This document shows positions 1 to 5,393 of a DNA stretch of 5,716 nucleotides, in pieces. The stretch comes from Bacteroidota bacterium. Its GTDB lineage: Bacteria; Bacteroidota; Ignavibacteria; SZUA-365; JAADGX01. The first letter of the stretch is position 1. Each line of letters begins with the position of its first letter. The translations under genes and the position numbers were made by a program. The stretch is from positions 1 through 5,716 of the forward strand of contig JAJRXL010000237.1 in the NCBI GenBank assembly GCA_024276335.1. Direction: 5' to 3'. The notes beneath the pieces are model-generated. The model ran no database searches and had not been told where the DNA came from. It saw nothing but the letters and a program-made list of their open reading frames with translations.

Positions 1-1634
1 AGCCTGGTGGCGGCGCCCTGCCCGGAGAGCACGAAATATACTTGACGGTTGCACGGTGTGGCGGTGATGCGATACGTCGCCTGGTAGTCTTTCAACTGTT
101 GCGGGGTAAAGCGGAACTTGATCTTGATGGGTTCCTGGAGCGAAAGCACGCGTGGAGTCGAGGGTTCCAGAATCGTAAACACGTCGTCTCCGCTTACCTT
201 TGCAATGCTGATCAGCTCGGGGTTCACGGTGCCGAAGGCAAACAAATCGATGGAATCCTCGAGGCTGTAACCGACGCAAAGATTCCGGAACGGTATATAC
301 GTTCGCGATATGCCGATTTCCGAAGAATCTTTGTACGCGGTAAGATGCACGCGGCGAGGATTGCGGATAGGATCATCATTGAAAACCTGCAGCTCGGCCG
401 TCTTGGGACCGAGTCCGGCAGGCTTCCACCGCACCAGGAGGTCCACGCTGCCGCCGGGCGGAACGGTGGCGGGAAAAGAAGGAGCGATGACGGAGAACTC
501 CATGAGGTTCGGTCCCACGGTTTTCCAGCTCGTCAGGTTGAGGTCCTTGTTCCCCAGATTACGCACTTTGAGTGTGTCGATGTCCTCAATATTACACAGG
601 AGTGTGTCATAATTGTGTACCGACGGCATGAATATGACCGGCGCTCGTCCGTCCCACTTGGCAATAAAACCCCGTGAGAGAAAGGTGCCGAAATCTCTCC
701 CGCCGCACGACCAGGCGTCGAGCGGGTTCAGAAAAGCAAGATCGAGCAGCTCGCGGTTCCTCAACCCCGTGCTGTAGGTGTGCCACCTGGCGCCAGCGTC
801 GTACGTGTGAAAAATCAGGTCGGATTGTCCCGAAGTGATGATCGTGTTGGGGTCGGTAGCGTCCACGGCGTGGAGGTTTCCGAAACCGCCGGGAGAGATG
901 GATTGCCACCCCATACCGCCGTCCACCGTCATGAGAATTTGGCCGTATTGTAGGGTGATGAAGCCAGTGTTGATATCGACCCATTTCATTCCTTCGATAC
1001 GCGGGGCCCCGACAAGGGATCGGTCAAACCAGGACATGCCCAGGTCATCGCTGTAATAGAGTTGTCCGTCCTCGCCGCACGTGTAAAGTCTTCCTTGTAT
1101 GTATTGTATCCTGGTCAACCCGTTGCCCGGGGGGAGGTTTGTCAATGTGTCCCACGTTGTGCCTCCATCGGTCGAGTAAATTCCGGCATTGTTTGTGCCG
1201 ATAGCGAACCCGTTCCAGGGATCGACGAACACGATGTCATTAAGGTCTTCGCCCGTGATACCTGGTGTCTGGTCGTCCCATGTTTGACCCCCGTCGCTCG
1301 TGTAGATGATAGTACCCTGTTCGCCGCACACCCACCCGTTCAGGTGGTCGATAAAGTCCACCCCGTAGAAATGGCGGTCCATGACCGGGACGTTCTGGAT
1401 CAGCATGGTCCAGTTTTGACCGCCGTCCAGGGTGCCGAAGATCATGCCGGGAAGAGGTTGTCCTCCACCGGTCGGATGTTCTCCGACCGCCCAGCCGGTT
1501 TGTGTATCGACGAAATCAATCGCCCACAGGGCTGTTGTATGAGTCAATTGCACGGTCCAGCCCTGGGAAAAAGACGGGGCTGTCGCACAGAGGGTACCTA
1601 TCAGGATAAATAAGAGAAATCGTGCTGGTCTCAT
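1..1634 (-). CDS. Secreted seven-bladed Asp-box (BNR/Ycf48-like) beta-propeller with Ig-like ASH domains, 3' end outside window
   Basis: The frame from the ATG at 1634 is open to the left edge, giving 544 codons without a stop, so the C-terminus is missing. Residues 1-24 form a signal peptide (MRPARF, hydrophobic core LLFILIGTLC, then ATAPSFSQ), which supports this start; no Shine-Dalgarno is visible. Residues about 25-325 hold seven repeats of the type 'hydrophobic-x-F-V/I-D...G-W/F-A-x-G', with Asp boxes such as DGGQNW, DGGQTW, DGGTTW, DGGMGW and DAGARW. The box tryptophans fall at residues 75, 119, 161, 202, 243 and 284, a spacing of 41-44 that fits one per propeller blade. Residues about 333-425 and 430-541 look like two Ig-like ASH/choice-of-anchor D domains, the first containing a VPPGGSVDLLVRWKP segment. 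Such proteins are usually exported or cell-surface proteins in FCB bacteria, often with a C-terminal type IX sorting signal, which would lie outside the window. The ligand or enzymatic role is unknown. It is divergent from the Rrf2 gene. Confidence 0.9.
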   Translation of the reverse strand, partial: MRPARFLLFILIGTLCATAPSFSQGWTVQLTHTTALWAIDFVDTQTGWAVGEHPTGGGQPLPGMIFGTLDGGQNWTMLIQNVPVMDRHFYGVDFIDHLNGWVCGEQGTIIYTSDGGQTWDDQTPGITGEDLNDIVFVDPWNGFAIGTNNAGIYSTDGGTTWDTLTNLPPGNGLTRIQYIQGRLYTCGEDGQLYYSDDLGMSWFDRSLVGAPRIEGMKWVDINTGFITLQYGQILMTVDGGMGWQSISPGGFGNLHAVDATDPNTIITSGQSDLIFHTYDAGARWHTYSTGLRNRELLDLAFLNPLDAWSCGGRDFGTFLSRGFIAKWDGRAPVIFMPSVHNYDTLLCNIEDIDTLKVRNLGNKDLNLTSWKTVGPNLMEFSVIAPSFPATVPPGGSVDLLVRWKPAGLGPKTAELQVFNDDPIRNPRRVHLTAYKDSSEIGISRTYIPFRNLCVGYSLEDSIDLFAFGTVNPELISIAKVSGDDVFTILEPSTPRVLSLQEPIKIKFRFTPQQLKDYQATYRITATPCNRQVYFVLSGQGAATR

Positions 1635-1674
1635 GGTTGTATCAAGAATGATGATCGTTATCGAGAGCGGAAGG

Positions 1675-1680
1675 ATTATA
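1675..1680 (-). promoter_or_regulatory. Candidate -10 box (TATAAT) for the beta-propeller gene
   Basis: On the minus strand the sequence reads exactly TATAAT, about 40 bases upstream of the ATG at 1634, which would give a leader of roughly 35 nt. No good -35 hexamer sits 16-18 bp further upstream (the 17-bp position reads ATAACC). A small CCTCA/TGAGG inverted repeat (1686-1699) lies in the spacer. The call rests on one hexamer and is weak. Confidence 0.3.
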
Positions 1681-1766
1681 CTGCTCCTCACCGTTGAGGT
1701 TATGAAATATACCAATTAATTTCTGGACACGCCACAAGAAACGACTTTCCGTGCGAGGGGCATATC

Positions 1767-1779
1767 TTTCCTGAGGAAA
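1767..1779. repeat. 13-bp palindrome TTTCCTGAGGAAA in the divergent intergenic region
   Basis: There are six-base perfect arms (TTTCCT/AGGAAA) around a single central G. It lies between the divergent beta-propeller and Rrf2 genes, about 75 bp upstream of the candidate Rrf2 -35. It could be a protein-binding site. It has no T-run, so it is not a terminator. It shares no core with the Rrf2-linked operator at 1881. Confidence 0.35.
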
Positions 1780-1843
1780 TGTCACCGGGGGGCAATGACG
1801 CTGAACGGGCAAGGGAATCCGGCGCCCGCGTGGAGCTTTCGCC

Positions 1844-1873
1844 TTGACTTCAATAGCAGGCAACTCGTATCTT
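1844..1873 (+). promoter_or_regulatory. Candidate sigma70-like promoter of the Rrf2 gene
   Basis: TTGACT (1844-1849, five of six matches to the -35 consensus) is followed after 18 bp by TATCTT (1868-1873, four of six to the -10 consensus). Transcription would begin near 1880 and give a leader of about 20 nt. That leader would contain the GGAG at 1887-1890 as a ribosome-binding site and the whole 19-bp dyad at 1881-1899. This geometry would let a bound repressor block early transcription. Confidence 0.4.
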
Positions 1874-1880
1874 GATAAAG

Positions 1881-1899
1881 GATAATGGAGTCTATTATC
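1881..1899. promoter_or_regulatory. Putative Rrf2 operator, copy 1 (19-bp dyad)
   Basis: GATAATGGAGTCTATTATC is symmetric about the G at 1890 at 8 of 9 base pairs, ending one base before the Rrf2 start codon. The wider element 1881-1902 matches 2365-2386, in front of the next gene, at 18 of 22 positions. A 9-1-9 odd-centred dyad resembles the layout of known Rrf2-family (NsrR-type 11-1-11) sites. Assignment to this Rrf2 protein is inferred from position and recurrence. It also covers the GGAG ribosome-binding site (1887-1890, 10 nt from the ATG). Confidence 0.6.
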
Positions 1900-1900
1900 G

Positions 1901-2344
1901 ATGTCTATAATATTTAGTAAAGGATGTGAATACGGATTGCAGGCGGTACTGTACATCTCAACGTTAGAGCGAGATCGCCGTATCCTGATCAAGGAAGTCG
2001 CGGAGAAACTTCAGATACCCGTGCACTTCCTGGCCAAGATTCTCCAACAATTAAGCCAAAAGGGCATCCTGAAGTCGTACAAGGGTTCGAAGGGCGGCTT
2101 TGTTCTCGGGCGATCGCCTGAGGAAATACGGCTGATCGATATCGTCAACGCGCTTGACGGGATGAGCATCTTCACGGAATGCATCCTGGGGTTTCCCGGT
2201 TGCTCGACCGAGCATCCGTGTCCCGTGCATGACAAGTGGGGGAAAATCCGTACGGAAGCCTATGAAATGTTGGCCGATGAAACTATCGCCGACGTCAAGG
2301 AGAAGAGTAAATCCAAGATCGCATCCTTGGGTATGGACTCCTGA
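1901..2344 (+). CDS. Rrf2-family transcriptional regulator with three candidate cluster-ligand cysteines
   Basis: This 147-residue protein has the length and layout of the Rrf2 family (IscR, NsrR, RsrR). The N-terminus FSKGCEYGLQAVLYIS is the family start, followed by a winged helix-turn-helix: IKEVAEKLQIPVHFLAKILQ (about 30-49), then LSQKGILKSYKGSKGGFVLGR with the wing at about 60-71. A linker helix with the LIDIVNALDG motif lies at 78-87. Cys94, Cys101 and Cys107 (spacing CX6CX5C) are followed by a PVHDKW segment and probably bind an Fe-S cluster; IscR and NsrR use CX5CX5C and CX4CX5C. The family senses NO, redox or Fe-S status and mostly represses. A dyad immediately upstream, repeated before the next gene, suggests autoregulation and control of the membrane ferredoxin-hemerythrin pair. 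NsrR-like function fits the hemerythrin neighbour, but the sequence does not settle which signal is sensed. The only other Met before the cysteine region is Met88, so the start is secure. Confidence 0.92.
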   Translation: MSIIFSKGCEYGLQAVLYISTLERDRRILIKEVAEKLQIPVHFLAKILQQLSQKGILKSYKGSKGGFVLGRSPEEIRLIDIVNALDGMSIFTECILGFPGCSTEHPCPVHDKWGKIRTEAYEMLADETIADVKEKSKSKIASLGMDS

Positions 2345-2364
2345 GTTTTTTTCACAACTAACTC

Positions 2365-2383
2365 GATAAAAGAGTCTATAATA
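2365..2383. promoter_or_regulatory. Putative Rrf2 operator, copy 2
   Basis: GATAAAAGAGTCTATAATA aligns without gaps to the dyad at 1881; over 22 bases (2365-2386) 18 are identical, including an unbroken GAGTCTAT core. Its own dyad symmetry is weaker (6 of 9 pairs), but its A at 2371 restores the one pair that copy 1 lacks, so the two copies together imply a perfectly palindromic ideal site. It lies 4 bp before the ATG at 2388, in the 43-bp gap after the Rrf2 gene, and contains a consensus -10 hexamer. Confidence 0.6.
2377..2382 (+). promoter_or_regulatory. Consensus -10 box (TATAAT) inside operator copy 2
   Basis: This is an exact TATAAT that would start transcription near 2389, at the ATG at 2388. 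It implies either a leaderless mRNA or coincidence with the operator sequence. No good -35 lies at 16-18 bp; TTCACA at 2351-2356 matches five of six but is 20 bp away. Read-through from the Rrf2 promoter is an alternative source of transcript. Confidence 0.35.
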
Positions 2384-2387
2384 GATT

Positions 2388-3467
2388 ATGAAAAAGCCTC
2401 GTGAACAAACAAAACCAAAACACGGTCAGCAAATGCGCCTTGTGGTCCAGGTGGCGTTCGTCTTGCTTTGCTTATGGATCGGGTGGGAGTTCATTCGGTT
2501 TTACCAAACCAGTCTGGACCCGGCGGTGCCTCCAACGCCGCGTCCGCCGGGGGTGGAAGGCTTCCTGCCCATCAGCGCACTCATGAGTTTGTGGTATTTC
2601 CTGCAAACCGGTATTCTGCACCCGGTGCATCCGGCGGGGATGGTAATTCTTGTCGCCATCATCCTTATGTCGCTGGTGTTCAAAAAAGCCTTCTGTAGTT
2701 GGATGTGCCCGGTCGGTTTTCTCTCGGAGAATCTGGGCGAATTCGGGAAGAAGTTGTTCAAGCGGAATTTCGTCCTCCCGTTTTGGCTCGACATCCCGCT
2801 TCGTTCGCTCAAGTACTTGATGCTCGGGTTCCTTATCATGGTGGTGTTCTTCCAGATGAGTACGGAAGCTCTCCGGGCTTTCCTGGACAGCCCGTATAAC
2901 AAGGTGGCCGATATAAAGATGCTGCTTTTCTTTGCCCGGCCCGGCGCCACGACGATATACGTGTTGACCGGCCTCGTCGTTCTTTCTCTCTTCGTGAAAA
3001 ATGTCTGGTGCCGCTTTCTGTGCCCTTACGGCGCCTTGCTCGGTGTTGTGGGGTTGTTCAGCCCTTTCAGGGTGACCAGGAACCCCAATGTTTGCACCGA
3101 TTGCGGGCAATGCGCCAAAGCGTGTCCCTCCGCAATCAAAGTTGACAAAGTTAAACGCGTGTGGTCGGATGAATGCACCTCGTGTCTGGAATGCATTGAT
3201 GCCTGCCCCGTTACCCAGGCCGTGGAGATCAAGGCACACAGAAAACTGAAAGGGGTGAAACCTGTTTTCGTTATGGCCATCGTTGTCCTTATTTTCTTGC
3301 TGACAACGGGACTCGGGATGATTACGGGGTATTGGGACAATTCCATTACACCCAGTGAATACAGCCGCAGGATCCAGGAAATAGATAAACCAATTTATGA
3401 GCATAACTACGGTTACGCTCCCCCGGAAAAAAACGCTTCACATACAGTACCAGGAGAAATTAAATGA
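2388..3467 (+). CDS. NapH/CcoG-type polytopic membrane protein with two CX3CP motifs and a 2[4Fe-4S] ferredoxin domain
   Basis: This 359-residue protein is predicted to be an inner-membrane electron carrier. Hydrophobic segments lie at about 17-38, 57-75, 83-98, 143-157, 188-204 and 292-312. Two CX3CP motifs (C103-SWM-C107-P and C208-RFL-C212-PYG) follow membrane segments, as in the Fer4_5 family (NapH, CcoG/RdxA, NosR C-terminus). A bacterial ferredoxin domain follows, with ligands C236, C239, C242, C246 (CTDCGQCAKACP) and C263, C266, C269, C273 (CTSCLECIDACP), all present. The tail (about 315-359) is hydrophilic. Family members move electrons from quinols or soluble donors to periplasmic reductases or maturation factors. 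No such partner (NapA, NapG, cytochrome oxidase) is in the window, so the substrate is unknown and a nap gene name is not justified. It starts 43 bp after the Rrf2 gene behind operator copy 2, lacks a clear Shine-Dalgarno, and overlaps the hemerythrin gene by 4 nt. An alternative start at Met16 has no better ribosome-binding site and would cut into the region just before TM1. Confidence 0.88.
   Translation: MKKPREQTKPKHGQQMRLVVQVAFVLLCLWIGWEFIRFYQTSLDPAVPPTPRPPGVEGFLPISALMSLWYFLQTGILHPVHPAGMVILVAIILMSLVFKKAFCSWMCPVGFLSENLGEFGKKLFKRNFVLPFWLDIPLRSLKYLMLGFLIMVVFFQMSTEALRAFLDSPYNKVADIKMLLFFARPGATTIYVLTGLVVLSLFVKNVWCRFLCPYGALLGVVGLFSPFRVTRNPNVCTDCGQCAKACPSAIKVDKVKRVWSDECTSCLECIDACPVTQAVEIKAHRKLKGVKPVFVMAIVVLIFLLTTGLGMITGYWDNSITPSEYSRRIQEIDKPIYEHNYGYAPPEKNASHTVPGEIK
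3452..3456 (+). promoter_or_regulatory. Shine-Dalgarno AGGAG for the hemerythrin gene
   Basis: AGGAG lies inside the 3' end of the membrane ferredoxin gene. It is 7 nt before the ATG at 3464 and 10 nt before a second ATG at 3467, so it favours 3464. It is one of the few strong ribosome-binding sites in the window and suggests efficient translation within a polycistronic message. Confidence 0.7.
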
Positions 3468-3958
3468 TGAACAGTTTTCTCGAAAGACTCATGAAAGAGC
3501 ACCAGCATGGTCTGGCCACGCTTTCAATTCTCGACGACGCGGCGAACCGGTTGCAATCCAGCGGTTACGTTGAGGAGGATTATAATCGAATTCGTAGCGC
3601 CGTGGATTTCATCGATAACGATATCCGCACTCATAATGAGCGGGAAGAGGAGTACCTTTTTCCCGAAATGGAACGTGTTTTGCCGCCGGGCGGCCCCACG
3701 GGAGTGATGCGCAGTGAGCATCGAATGCTGTGGGAGGCTTTGGAGAACCTGAATCGAAGCCTTGAAAATATTTCGTCGGAATCTCCCGGTGAGAAATTCG
3801 AAGAGATTTACGAGAACTCTCGCCAGATTGTCTCGTTACTTCGCAACCACATCCAGAAAGAAGACAGTATCTTGTTTCCCATGGCCGAAAGGACCTTGTC
3901 GCCCGAGCAACTGACTCGCTTGGAAAACGCGGACAAGGAACTGTTTCCCAACGGCTGA
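3464..3958 (+). CDS. Hemerythrin HHE-domain protein (cytoplasmic di-iron)
   Basis: This 164-residue, mostly helical and soluble protein has no signal peptide. The di-iron ligand pattern of the hemerythrin/HHE family is visible: His13 (or His15) in KEHQHG, H57-x3-E61 in HNEREEEYLFPE, His86 in SEHRMLW, and H129-x3-E133 in HIQKEDSILFPMAE. The LFP following each H-x3-E is typical of bacterial members. Known roles include reversible O2 or NO binding, iron storage, and repair of damaged Fe-S clusters (the YtfE/Ric group, which has an extra N-terminal domain not seen here). Its start overlaps the stop of the membrane ferredoxin gene in ATGA, which implies translational coupling and a shared operon. 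With an Rrf2 regulator upstream this points to O2, NO or redox stress handling, which is inference. The frame is intact and ends before a hairpin with a T-run. Confidence 0.9.
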   Translation: MMNSFLERLMKEHQHGLATLSILDDAANRLQSSGYVEEDYNRIRSAVDFIDNDIRTHNEREEEYLFPEMERVLPPGGPTGVMRSEHRMLWEALENLNRSLENISSESPGEKFEEIYENSRQIVSLLRNHIQKEDSILFPMAERTLSPEQLTRLENADKELFPNG

Positions 3959-3970
3959 TCCTTTTCCTGT

Positions 3971-4000
3971 AACGAAGCGAATACCCCCCGGATTCGTTTT
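3971..4000 (+). terminator. Putative intrinsic terminator after the hemerythrin gene
   Basis: This lies 13 bp after the hemerythrin stop. CGAAT (3978-3982) pairs with ATTCG (3992-3996), and CC can pair with GG closer to the loop if one A is bulged. TTTT (3997-4000) follows. An alternative outer pairing is AACGAA (3971-3976) with TTCGTT (3993-3998). The position at the end of the operon is right, but the stem is short and the T-run is only four bases. Confidence 0.5.
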
Positions 4001-4030
4001 CCCGCTGTTGCAGGGGAGCGCTTTGGATGG

Positions 4031-4045
4031 CCTCCGTTCAGGAGG
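4031..4045. repeat. Inverted repeat CCTCC-GTTCA-GGAGG
   Basis: This is a perfect 5-bp stem with a 5-nt loop in the 208-bp non-coding stretch between the hemerythrin gene and the exported-protein gene. No T-run follows. It may add to termination or mRNA stability, or be chance. Confidence 0.3.
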
Positions 4046-4062
4046 GGATGTCTCGTCGCGCA

Positions 4063-4091
4063 CCGTTCACGGGAACGGGAGCTTGTTTTTT
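4063..4091 (+). terminator. Possible second terminator hairpin
   Basis: CCGTTC (4063-4068) and GAACGG (4073-4078) form a perfect 6-bp stem with a 4-nt loop (ACGG). Seven bases later there is a run of six T (4086-4091). The gap between stem and T-run is longer than in a classic intrinsic terminator, so this may be a weak or back-up terminator, or a leader structure for the gene at 4167. Confidence 0.35.
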
Positions 4092-4166
4092 CAAAACCGG
4101 CTGGCAATTTTACATCGGCCGGTGTGTTTATACGGCAGGACTTTTTCACTCTGGGTGAGGTGCGCG

Positions 4167-4631
4167 ATGACGAAGACCCGCACACATGGGAAATTCATAT
4201 TATTTCATACCCTCGTGGTGTCATGTCTCCTCCTGTACTGGAGTACAGCCGCGGCCGCATCGCCCGCTCGGTTGTCGGAGAACAATCGTTTCAAGAAGTT
4301 CGCCGGAACATTCGTCCAGAGTTTGAAATCCGATTCGGCCGCTTGTGTTGCGCTCATCCCCGACGCGGTGCATTTTTACATCGACCAGAAGTTCGAGCGC
4401 TTGCTGATCCCTTCGGAGGCATACCTCGTGCTCCGCGATCATTTCGGACAAAAGATACGCGAGTACAAGACCCTGGGAAAGACGATAATGATTTTCTACG
4501 GCAAGGGGCGATACCGTGATTTTCGGCGGGGGAAAAAGCCGTGCACGTGTGTCCTGGAATTCAGGCGAATCGAAGGGAAGTACGTTTTACAATCTATCGA
4601 CAAGATGTACTGTTACCGCGCAACGAGATAA
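4167..4631 (+). CDS. Small exported protein of unknown function, possibly NTF2-like (DUF4783-like)
   Basis: The frame is open from further upstream (4008), but the ATG at 4167 gives a proper signal sequence and has GTGAGG just in front (4156-4160 region, about 6 nt), so it is preferred; the product is 154 residues. Residues 1-31 have a basic start (MTKTRTHGKF), a hydrophobic core, and a likely cleavage after STAAAA. VVSC20 weakly resembles a lipobox, but the hydrophobic stretch continues past it, so signal peptidase I export is more likely. The mature part (about 32-154) begins with FKKFAGTFVQSLKSDSAACV, followed by short strands and a closing GKYVLQSIDKMYCY. This faintly recalls the small secreted NTF2-like DUF4783 proteins of Bacteroidota, but that is a guess from pattern. 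Cysteines at 60, 126, 128 and 149 could form disulfides. It lies beyond candidate terminators, so it probably has its own promoter, and it converges with the next gene with a 15-bp gap. Confidence 0.75.
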   Translation: MTKTRTHGKFILFHTLVVSCLLLYWSTAAAASPARLSENNRFKKFAGTFVQSLKSDSAACVALIPDAVHFYIDQKFERLLIPSEAYLVLRDHFGQKIREYKTLGKTIMIFYGKGRYRDFRRGKKPCTCVLEFRRIEGKYVLQSIDKMYCYRATR

Positions 4632-4646
4632 CCGCCGCAAAGAGGA

Positions 4647-5240
4647 TCAGAAATCGATGTATCTGACGAGATCTTCGCTGCTCGTAAGGTGCACGAGGAG
4701 GTTCTCATGCGCGAGGTGGGCCACGATGGACTTGGCTGTCGCCAGCGGAATGTTGTGACGGTAGGAAAACCGCCAGATGTCGATGTCTTCTACTGAGATA
4801 GTGTACAGTAATGCGTCTGATGGAGACACCGCTTCACCGCCGCGGATTCTTTCAATCACGGTTTCAAGATACTCCCATCCCTCTGGTTTCTTGATGTGGC
4901 GACTCGTGAAGAAGTAGTTGTCCTCCTGTTGCAAATCGCAGATGCGAAAGCCGTTTCCCGCCTCCAGCAGTTGTTCCAGGAAAGAAATACCAACCGTGTA
5001 TAACTCGCCTTCACTCCATAGGTCGTTCCAGACGGCGGGATCCTCCTTCTTTATCCAGTCGAAGTATGCTCGCTCACTTTCCGGCAAGGTGATGAGGACG
5101 TCGCCGTGGTATTTTCGACTCAAATCCCGTGCTTCTTCCCGCGTTAAGGCATTGATGTCCGCGTCGTGAATCTCGATGGCGAACGGTTCGCTGGAATGTA
5201 GTTTTTCTTTAATTCGGGCCAGGATCGATGTGTAGCTCAT
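4647..5240 (-). CDS. Uncharacterised soluble protein, about 197 aa
   Basis: I do not recognise this family. The frame is open up to 5630 on the minus strand, but that long form would run into the gene starting at 5482. In-frame ATG codons lie at 5333, 5258 and 5240. I prefer 5240 (MSYTSILARIKEKL): GAGA lies 8 nt upstream, and a good promoter (TTGAAT-N17-TACAAT, 5292-5320) sits inside the longest form. The 5333 start would give 228 residues. The product is acidic and rich in Glu, Asp and Trp. It has no signal peptide or membrane segment, and only one cysteine (101). Segments with regular helix character are about 30-44 (ALTREEARDLSRK), 84-94 and 120-134. The C-terminal part (about 148-197), with IPLATAKSIVAHLAHENLLVHL, has a helix-turn-helix-like rhythm that is not convincing enough to call DNA binding. 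It probably acts in the cytoplasm. It is convergent with the small exported protein and divergent from the gene at 5482. Confidence 0.7.
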   Translation of the reverse strand: MSYTSILARIKEKLHSSEPFAIEIHDADINALTREEARDLSRKYHGDVLITLPESERAYFDWIKKEDPAVWNDLWSEGELYTVGISFLEQLLEAGNGFRICDLQQEDNYFFTSRHIKKPEGWEYLETVIERIRGGEAVSPSDALLYTISVEDIDIWRFSYRHNIPLATAKSIVAHLAHENLLVHLTSSEDLVRYIDF

Positions 5241-5291
5241 AGCGGGTGTCTCATGCATGGATGATCGATAGCGTCTGAAAACGTTCTCTTT

Positions 5292-5320
5292 ATTGTACGA
5301 GTCTCCATCGACAAATTCAA
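5292..5320 (-). promoter_or_regulatory. Candidate sigma70-like promoter for the uncharacterised minus-strand gene
   Basis: On the minus strand TTGAAT (5315-5320) is followed after exactly 17 bp by TACAAT (5292-5297), matching the consensus at four of six and five of six positions. Transcription would start near 5285, about 45 nt before the ATG at 5240 and 27 nt before that at 5258. This would exclude the upstream ATG at 5333. Confidence 0.45.
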
Positions 5321-5393
5321 TCCATCGAATCATGGTCAGCGCCGACCGTTCTGCGCGCCGTGCAAATCGTGTGCGTGTGCCCGGCGGACGATC

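Noticed and set aside
42..677. 211-codon open frame on the plus strand (and 1062-1613 further along)
   Set aside because: It lies opposite the beta-propeller/ASH gene, has low-complexity Arg/His-rich composition, no domain, and no signal or ribosome-binding site; it is a shadow of the real minus-strand frame.
1642..1992. 116-codon minus-strand frame across the divergent intergenic region
   Set aside because: It overlaps the N-terminal coding region of the Rrf2 gene and its promoter/operator, and the product has no coherent domain.
2337..2352. ACTC-CT-GAGT followed by seven T just at the end of the Rrf2 gene, as a terminator
   Set aside because: The stem is only 3-4 bp with a 2-4 nt loop, too weak to call; it may cause slight attenuation at most.
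2352..2357. TCACAA as half of an HcpR/CRP-type site
   Set aside because: The partner TTGTGA is absent at the expected spacing, so a single half-site is not supported.
2472..3404. 310-codon open frame on the minus strand
   Set aside because: It is fully antisense to the membrane ferredoxin gene, whose Fe-S motifs and membrane segments are unmistakable; the antisense product is His/Arg/Pro-rich without a recognisable domain.
4008..4166. N-terminal extension of the exported-protein frame to the ATG at 4008
   Set aside because: It would bury the signal peptide 53 residues inside the protein and run through the hairpin cluster; the ATG at 4167 has a better ribosome-binding site.
5299..5304. GAGTCT core near 5300 as a third Rrf2 operator copy
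   Set aside because: Only the six-base core matches; the flanks do not fit the dyad arms of the two good copies.
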